Both the position numbers and the translations under genes were made by a program. A stretch of 64,000 bases of DNA from the NCBI RefSeq assembly GCF_905475465.1, contig NC_062240.1, positions 5,037,001 to 5,101,000 of the forward strand, in the 5' to 3' direction. This stretch comes from Pieris napi (Eukaryota; Arthropoda; Insecta; Lepidoptera; Pieridae). The notes below the pieces were generated by a model. It was not told the DNA's origin. It saw only the letters and a program-made list of their open reading frames with translations, and did not search any database. Below, in pieces: positions 1 through 9,900 of this stretch (positions are counted from its first letter, which is position 1; every line of letters starts with the position of its first letter).

Positions 1-105
1 TGAATTAAACAATACACGTTAGTCCAAAACCTTTGATTGTTCGATTAACGGTAAACGTTTCTTTATCGTCAGACATTGGATGTCGCACTAACAAACGACA
101 TAAGA

Positions 106-296
106 ACAGCCTTGCGATTCTGTAACTCACTTTTCGAACTCACAAATCGGTTTTCGCATCGGCGGTCGCTCTCAAATCAGTCGTGAAGCAGCCATTTTAT
201 GATTTGGCATTCTGATAAACAATAAACTACAAACTCCCCGCTGTGAAAACCGCTGTGTGAGTTCGAAAAGTGAGTTACAGAATCGCAGGGCAGCTG
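106..296. mobile_element. Small foldback MITE downstream of the FERM gene
   Basis: A perfect 31-bp inverted repeat (114-144 against 256-286, core GTAACTCACTTTTCGAACTC) is extended inwards and outwards by imperfect pairing (ACAGC...GCTGT at the ends). There is no coding capacity. Superfamily and target duplication are unclear. Confidence 0.75.
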
Positions 297-819
297 TAAG
301 ACTGAAGGTACCTAACGAGACGATACAATTATTAAACTTCCACCAAGCCCACTTAGATTACTTATTTTTTATAGTTTTAAGTTCAGTTATATAGCGAATA
401 TTTGAGCAGACATTGGCACATCGTTCATCTATCATATAAATTATTATTAAGGGTATTGCTGTAGATATTGTGCTGTTTTCATAATTATCAAAATGATTTG
501 AGCGCTATAATTACGAAACAGAAACTGTGCGCCTTAACCAAATTGAATCACAGCCTCGAACTCTAAGTATTAGGTTAAAATAATATCAAGTCGGAATAAC
601 TCGCGCAATATTTGGCACTATATATTAGTCTTATGCCATAGGTACGTACCGATATTACTGGAAAAGTATAAAAATCAATTGGCACAATATAATACTGTTT
701 TTCCCACAATACATTCATTACACGATCGCTTCAAATACACCTACCACTAAAATTATTAAGCTAGGTCAAGGTACCGTAAATTAGTTCATGCATCGATTTA
801 CTCGGGATTAACGCTAATA

Positions 820-825
820 TTTAAT
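820..825 (-). terminator. Possible polyadenylation signal of the FERM gene
   Basis: ATTAAA on the minus strand about 137 nt after the TAG stop at 962-964. I saw no AATAAA on this strand nearer than that. ATTAAA is the usual second-choice hexamer, but one six-base match in AT-rich DNA is weak. Confidence 0.3.
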
Positions 826-961
826 AAATATCAAAGTCACAATGTAAATGGTAAATATTAATAACAAGTGAAGTAGAATTGAATTACTAAAAGTAAAGGT
901 TTATACAAGGCCGAAGTACCGAATAATGGATTTACACTCAATAGGGAGTCTAAAGACGTGT

Positions 962-3900
962 CTAATCGCGCTCATCGTCCGAGCAAAGAGGAGGCGGTAA
1001 AGTAGATACATCGAATTTCTGCTCGGGGCTGTCGCTAGAAGCCTGCGAGTCCACGTAGTGACTGGAATAGAACCGTTCTACGTTGTTCAAGCTAAAGCGT
1101 TGGTCAAGATCTCTAGTAAAGCGCTGTTGACTAACTTCACTGTCATGCTCAAATTGCGGATAGCATTCTTGCGTTTGAAACATGTCGTCCTCCCCATACC
1201 GATCTGGGTAGGGACTGCCTCTATATGCCTCGAATTCATCTTTATCGTGAGGTAGGTCCGAATCTGAGTAAGCGACAGATTCGCCGCGCTCCAATAAGTA
1301 GCTAGTAGATTTAGACATCTTTGGAGCCCGTTTAATAGTATCTACAGGATATGCGTAATCATCAGAATCGTCCCTATCACTTTGTTCTTCATAATATTTA
1401 GACCTCATCTGGTGCTGGCCAGAAGACTCACCGAGAGATTTATCCTCAGATCGATACCCACCAGCTGACTTTACCCTTTTTAATGAGGATTGACGGCTGC
1501 TCTTATTAGAGTATGAAGCCCTGGGAGGACTATCCTCAGGTACAAACGGTGGCTCTTGAGAATCGAGATACGGGTGACGTAGCCGTCCCAATCTATCGAA
1601 CCTTGGGAAACCCATTTCATCTTCGTCAGCAGAAGAACCAAAACCTTGAAACTGTACTGGCGCGATTGGAATAGGAAAGTTTTGCTGATCATATGAGACA
1701 TTTTTATAAATAGTATACTCATGTTGATCTTCATCTTCGGAGTAGCTTACTTCTTGAATGTCATAATTTTGAGAATCCGCTTTTGACAGCTCCGAGGAAC
1801 CAGATTCGACTTCTGGGACATAACTGTCTGAGCACTCGGAGCTCTCCATCCTTCGTAATGTGTCTTCAACGACTAAATATGTACCCTTTAGTTTATCACT
1901 TTCAGAGGAACATGGACTTTTAGTTGAATCTTCTTCCAAAACATCTTGTATTTTTTCCTGCCTCCTACGCGTACTAGTAACTTGCTTCTTTCGCCTAAAG
2001 GTCTTCATTCGCTCGCGGGGATCCCGAATAACATCTAAAGAACTATCAGTATCATTCCCACTCGGAGGACTTTTTAAAGAAATATTTCTTACAAGCAAAG
2101 ACTTTTTAACTGGCGCTTTGATTGGTTGAATTGGTGGAGATTCTGAACTAAGGCTACTCGAATAGTAAGGAGAACATCTTGACAATGGAGTTTTTCCAGA
2201 TCGTTCAATAGACTTCTTCTCTTGAAAGTCTCTATGTATGGGTGGCAATTCTGGAACTGCTATAACTGGCAAATCTGCAGTCCCAAGGTAATGTTCATGA
2301 AAAGACCAACTTTTAGGTTTACTACGATATTGTTGAGAAGTTTTGTATTCCTTTATTTGATTTTTCGATAGTGTTTTATCGTCGTAACTGGCATGTTTAG
2401 ACAGAGGTTTATAATCAGATCGGATGAATTGACCACTTGTTTCTTCCCGAATTATATTCGAGAACTCTTGACTTTGATATCGTTCAGTATGTTTATCTTC
2501 TTGGCTATACAATTGCGAAGGCATATCTATGTCAATTTCAGATTGCTGACCATAATACGGCTTAAAATCACTATCTTCACTTTGACATCTAAGCGTGGGC
2601 TTTATAAATCTATTAGTTTGTTCTTCATAGCTAAGGCTTTTGGGAGGAGCTTTAAGGAATCGCGTTTGAGATAGGTCATAAGAAGAGGGATAGCCTTTTA
2701 ATCTTTGGTCAAATTTAAATATTCCATTTGTGTGCTTTTGGAGGCTACTTAAAGAGCTAGAGCTGGATTTGTCAGATTTGTCACTATAACTAACAGACGA
2801 AAATTTCTCAGGTTTTGCGGAACTAGTTGCTAATCTGTCCATAGAGTGCTGCGATATTTCCTCAACATTCACGTCACCTTCTTTTATTGGGGATTGCTTA
2901 TCATCGTCTTCTATTTCGAACTCAAAATCCTCCTCAATGCTGGGTTCCTTAATAATAATAGATTCGTGTTTAATATAATCAGATGTTTCTAGACCAGGCT
3001 GATCTTCCATAGCTGTAGCAACAAGCGTATGACTTGTACTTGCTGACCAATCCGATATAGACTGAGCAAGAGTTAATGTACTATCGCTTTTAGTACCTGA
3101 ACTATCCATGCACTTTTTTGAAATCGTAGTTTCAGAACTACATAGTTTATCATATTTGATATTATTCTCAGAACTCTTTTCTAGGCTGCTACTTTTAGAG
3201 CTGATTTCAGTTTGTGATCCAATTTTCGGCTGTTGGTCAAGTTTTTTACTAGCATGCGAAGATGGAAAAGATTTCGGAGTAGTATTGTCCGATTTTTCAC
3301 TCTTCGGTATCGATACAGCTGAAATACTCTCAGACGCAGAGAGGTTCGCATATTGCCGCACAGTGTTTGTGCCGGTAGACCATTCTGAAATACTTAAACA
3401 AATTGAAGTGTCTTCAGAATGCGAGCTATGCGTACATTTCTTTTGAGGGAGCCCGATTTTAACAGTACCATCCAAATCAGTACCAAAAGAGCTCGTCTCC
3501 TCTTCAGAATGACTGCTGTGGCTACAACGTTTACAAGTTCCTGTACCACTAATACTAAGTTTAGCAAGTGCACGAACAGTTTCATCAGCATTAGTTAGTG
3601 ACAATAAGTCATCTATTGAAGTGTCTGAATTGTTCGATCCACAAGATACTTTGTGTCCACTAAATTGCGAAAATCCTTTATCGAAATCTGGTGATAGACT
3701 TTTACTATCTGCTCCAAAAACATCATCAGTGTAAGCATGATCATCATCATAGACCGGACTATGATTAGTTGGCGATTTTTGAGGTTGGTTAATAATAACT
3801 TTATCTTCAATGTTACTTTTGTTATTGAACGATTTAGGATCTGCAGTAGTACAACAGGATCCTACGTCTCCCATAAAACATGAAGCTTTCGTTATAGTTG

Positions 3901-6900
3901 AACTTAAACAGGATTTATCATAACTAGGAATAGTTCCTTTATTAACAGATATCACTTCAACTTGTTTGTCAAGAGGTTCAACCATGTAGCCAGATTTATC
4001 GTAAGGAATAATTTGGGGTTTTTTCGGATCATCAGATATTGGCTCGGGAGATTTTTCGGACTTTGATTCTTGAACATCCCTTTCTAGTTCTTCGTCGTTA
4101 TTCAGAGTGTCACTATCATCATCCGAACCTAAATGTGTTTTCGAACTCTCTGACTGAATAGTTACTTTAGTGGCTTGTTCTGGTTCATTACTCATATAGT
4201 AAACCTGTACTTTATCAACAATGGGAGTTCTTAAGACTCCCTCACTGGAGGGAAGTGAAGGTACTTCATCCATATCGCTAGATTTTTGACGAGACACTTC
4301 TGATGACTCATTTCTTTTTGGAACTTGAGGTGGTAATTCCGGTAAAGGCCAATCTTCTGACTCCTGACTTTCACTGGCTGATGACTGTTTAGACGGCAGA
4401 AAGAGGCTTGAAGCTCCTTTTACGTTTCCATCGCCTGATTTTGCTTGTAAGTATGACTCATCACCCTTTCTAATCTTCTTATCGGGGTCTTTCTTTGATT
4501 CTGAATACATTTCACTTATTTTTGTTTGGTCGATAGGAATATCTGGCATCTCTGCCGAAGTCCTTCTATCAGTATCAGATATATATGCAACATTTGCATT
4601 ACTTGGAGGGTCAGAACTGAGACTAGCTTGGTGGTCACTTGAATTCAGCGATTCTTCATTAATACTCTCTGATCTCGAACATGCTTTTGTAGAATCTTCA
4701 TCAGCGCTGGTTTTTTCCGATGCTGTGCTACGTTCTGATATACGAGACAAAGTCCGTCCAAAATTCTGACCATAACCTATAACGACATCTGAAGCAGTTG
4801 AAGAAGTTGCTGGATAAAGAAAATTAACAGGGAAATCATTAAGATCATCTGTAAACTCTGCATCTGTAGAGTCTTTTGAAGTATTCGCTGAAAGTGGTGG
4901 ATTCTTTGAAAATGACTGGAAATCATCAAGCATTCTTTGATTTCCATAGTCAAAAACGTCTTTGGTAATATTCAGACTTTCATAGCCTTCATGATCTTGT
5001 GGAATCCAAGCTTCTTCAATACTGGTACTATTTTCACTTCCAGAAGCACCGAAGAACGGCCGCCATGTTGGTTTTAATTCTTCACCTCGCCGATAAGCTT
5101 CTCCCAATGAACCTGATGTTGATTCAGTTGTTTCAAATGATCCTCGAGATTCAACGCTAAGTGAACCCCTAGAATCCATACTCGATTTAGAAGAACTCTT
5201 TTGCTCGTCAAGACGACACTTACGACGTGACGATGAATCATCAACACTAAGGGATCCTTTAGATGGGGTTGTTGTCGTATCTATACTAGACTTGGAAGAA
5301 CTTTTTTGATCGGTATCTTTTAATGCCCTCTTTTTCATTAGTTCACGCTCAAAGGATGATGTTATAACATTTCCATCGTCATCAAAATCTATTGTGGTAT
5401 TTTGATCTTCTTGGGAAATAGTAATAGCAATTTTTGTTTTCTTTACAGTTCTTTCTAATTCCTTTTTTATTTCAGAGTCTTTGGATGTAGCAGATTGACT
5501 AGATTCGGATTCTTCAATTACACATTTACCAATTTTATCCAAAGCACTTTTTCTAACACTTGGTCGTGTCAATTGTTCAACTGTTTTATCTAAACTCTCA
5601 GAACTTGATTCAGAGTCTGAAGGTCCTTTTTGAGAATCAACCGGTCCTTGTTTCTCTAAGGTGGGGGTCGGTGACTTTCTAGTTCCGAATTTTAAAGGAC
5701 TGCGAGGACTTTCAATTCTTACCAATTCTGGTATTGGTGATGGCGACTTAGAGTTTGACTTAGAATGTTCGCTAGAAAATGTATGTTGAGACAACAAGTG
5801 CTCTTCACCATATTCCATAGCTTGTTTAAGTTCTTCTAAGCACTCACGGTCTTTCTTATTTAATTTTTCAATATCTTGTGATATACCTAACGGCCGTGCT
5901 ATCGAACAACTCACACTCGATTCATCATCAATTGAACTACCTTTAATATTTGAACTAGATGGACTCAAATCTTTTTCTATACTAGTCCACGATGTTGACT
6001 CAGAACTTCGGGATCGTTCCGCGCTTAACTTTAACAATTCACTTCGTTTAGATTTGGCAGTTAATAAAGATCTTTGTTCATTTTTCTGCTCAGTAGGCGA
6101 TACATCATTTGTGCTACCAGAACTACCTGTTTGTTCACCGGATTCCGATTTATGTACAGATTTCGATGTACTAGAATCTATGAACGGAATATTTTCAACA
6201 GTAGGACTATTTTCCTGGGGTGGAGTAACAATTATTTTATTTTTGTTTTTGAATTTAAGTGATAAGTCATCTCTACTGGACCGCAGTTTTGATTTAAGCA
6301 ACCGTTCTGTGTCATTATCTGGAATTTGGGACATAGTTTCATGTTTTAAAAATTCAATCAAGCTCGCAGATGATTCCTCAAAAGTACTTTGAGGTTCTAA
6401 GCCTTTCTTACTTATGTCTGACAATGGCACATCGGTCTCAGTAGTGTAATCGTCATAGTCAACAGTCATCCACGAGCCCGTATCATCACTTCTTCCACGG
6501 TACAGTTTGGATTTCTTGTCTTTTATTGTTTGATCTTGATCCGAAGAACTATCTGCATCGATATAAGGAAGCGATAAACCTAACATATTACTTTCATCTG
6601 ACATTTTTAGTTCACTCACTTCAGTTAATGACTCTTCTTCGCTAGTCAGACGTGTAATTTCAGGTTTATTTTCCGAAACTAAGGTATAAATATCCTTATC
6701 ACTTTTACTTTCTCGAAGTTCGTGCTGGCGTTGTTTATTGTAGATTTCAATTTTTCTTCTCTCCATAATGACATGTTGGGTATCGTTTTCAATAACAGTG
6801 TGCTGAGAATTTGTAATCCATTCAATACAAGAGTCATCTTCGGTTTTTTCTTTGTAACTATTTGAGGGCGATAAATCTTTAGTATCATCTTTAGCGGATT

Positions 6901-9900
6901 CTTCATTTACTACTGGATGAACGTCAACTGTTACAACTTCTTGTTTGAAATGTTTATTTGTATTGCATATATAAGCATCATTCTGCATTATTGTTGAAGG
7001 AGTAACATAATTTCTATCCAAGCTTTTGGATTTTATTTTGGCTTCAAGCTGATTCTCCACTTTTCTGTCTAAGCTCTTAGACTTAATACTGGAATGAACT
7101 TTTTGATATACAACCTTACCTTCTATCTGCTGCTTTATTTCTTGCTTCTTTGACAAAGTTTTTGGAGACTTAGTCAGGGCTGCAATTTCATCGAATCTGT
7201 CTTCTAAGGATTGACTATTTTTATCATCCATGCTTTTGTTAATTTTGCTGTTGGAACTTGCCGCTTTCTGATCTTCGAAGCTTCTACTGATTTTTCCACC
7301 TATTTTATTATCTAATTTTTTTGGCGACTTGGCTATGAAGACGTGATCTTCTGCTTTACTATTTATTTTGGTTTCGATTATTATCTTATCCCCTTCTGTT
7401 TTAACGACTATTTTATCTTCGGGTGGTGGGAAAGGAGGTAAAGTATCTTTTACTGGACTGATTAAGGTTTTAGTTTGTTTTAAAGCAGCTTCAAACAACA
7501 TTTGCTGCTTTTCCTTTCGTTTAGCAATTTCAGTATCACTATCTTCCTGAGATTTCGTGCGCTCCTTACTACCTCCCCTTTTAACTTCCATTTTCTCAAG
7601 AGATTTAGATTTTTCTTTTGTAGATTTTTTAATAGTCTGCTCAATTTCTTGACTTTTAGCACGAACCATGTCTAAAGGTGGAACAGTCAGGAAATCTGGT
7701 CTTTCTTTGAGCGATGACGGTAATGATTTTTGCGTTTGCAAAGATTTTACTCTAGTAGCATTTGTATCTAAAGAGCCACATTTATTAAGTTTGCTTGTTA
7801 GCTTTTGCTTTTCTTCAGGTTTAGCTTTGATAGTAAACTTTTTCTTATCTTTCCGTTTAATCCTTTCTATATCAGGTACAATCTGATCTTCACTTAAGTC
7901 AGAAAGTTTTCGTATACTTCCTCTAGGAGAGTTTAATGACGAAGTAGGTGATCTGGAGGGTGATTTTGATAATGGCGAACGCGATATCGGCGAAGGGTTA
8001 ATTGGAGATCGCGAAGGTGATTTGGCTTGGTTCTTTATTTTATTTAAATCATGTTGTCGCTTAAATGAACGTGGACGTCTCTGCTCGACTAATCCCTCTA
8101 ACAATTTCATTTCCTCGTTATCAATTGCAACAGACTTTAATTCTGTTTTGGTATCAGAAATATGGTCCTCGTCTTCCTCCTCAATTTTTTCGATGGACTC
8201 TTCTTTCACCGTGGTAATTTTTGATAATTTATCTTCGATTAAAGGTTTCTCTTCTAATATGTCACCCTCTTCATTTGTATCCTCCATAGTGTCATCTTTT
8301 GACGAAAATGCATTCATCGGAGGTAACCGATGCAGTTGAATAACTGGTGTATCTAAGCTTTTCGCTCGCCTACTTGCAGTAGGGGAATCTTGCGTAGCTT
8401 TTTGACGCTGCAATGAAAATACTGAACCTTCTGAAAGGTTTAACCGGGCATGAGCGAAAAGAATAGGAGTTCCACCTCCTTTTCGCAGCATAGGAGATAT
8501 TAATTCATCTCGAAGACTTTTTTTTATATCCAGCTTATTGATTTCCTTTTTGATAGGTTGTGTGTTTTCTCCTTTATCTTCTGACATTGTTGGTGTTGGC
8601 ATTCCAGTAACTTTTTGTATTTCCATATCGGCAAGATGTTCATCGTCAGATTTTAAAAACTCAGTACTTTCTAAAATAGGCGAAGGAATGTTTTCATTAT
8701 ACTCCCAAGTTGAAGAACTTTCTTTACTTAACTGTTTTATGTCAGGCGCCTTTAAGACTATGTCATCTTCAGAACTAGGAATCGAAATAGATCGTTCTGA
8801 GATACGCCTCAACTCTGTTGCATTACCAGTTGTATTTTCTAAAATATGAGGTTTATACATTGCCTCTAGTTCCGCTAACTTTCTACACTGAGGAGGAGAA
8901 CCCTCTATTTCTGTGGAACTCATGGTCTGGCCTCTATGCCAAGCTCCCGATGTTATCTTATCATACTCTAATTGTAAAATGGGTTCTAGTTCTTTACGAG
9001 ATTGAGGTGGTGAAAATTCAAGTTTTGGCGCAGCTTCTGTAATTCCAAAAACGTCATCAGAGTCAACACTTTCATCGTCCGATGAAAATGATGTAATTCT
9101 AATCTTATTACTGTTTTTGTTTTTTATTCTTCCACCAGTACCTTTTTTTCCACTACCTCTTAGTTTAATAGCTCTTTTTGGAGGCAATTTGTCAGACTTA
9201 GATTTAATATCAGCCCGTAATTTTTCCGATGCTGAGAGTGGTTTAGGGTCCTTACATATTGGAGCTTGAGGTAGATTCCGCCCATTTATGGCGAACTTAA
9301 TATCATGGAAATATTGTTGATCCTGCCTCATGCTATCTGTTTTAGAACTAGTGGCCGAGTCACTTTCAATTTGACTTAGTTTAGAATTTAATGTTTCTAA
9401 TAATGCAGAATCCAGACATTTTGAAATATCCCTTTTTGGACTAGGCAAATGTTGCATTTTTCCACTTTTATCCACTTCTAATGTTATGGGATCAACCTTT
9501 GATAAGTCAATATTTTGGGTGAATAAGAAATCTCTATTCTCCACATCGAGAAATTTCATAGCGTGATCAGCTTGCATACTGTTTCTGGGTGATTTTGGAG
9601 ATTTCGGAGATTTTGGGGACTTGGGTGACTTGGGGGATTTCGGCGACTTTGGCGATTTAGGTGATTTAGGAGACTTTGGTGAACGCGGTGATTTTGGATG
9701 ATCGTGATATCTACATCGTGGAATGGCATTAATTATATGGCGACCATTTTGTGGCGGTAAAGTTATTATATCAGGCGGCTGCGTTTTATCTTTATTAGGT
9801 GATGGTGCAGTACCATTCATAATGTGTCTCTTGTGCAAAACATATGGAATGTCATAACTGTCTTCAACTTTCTTTGTGTCATTAAATCCAGCTTTAAAAG

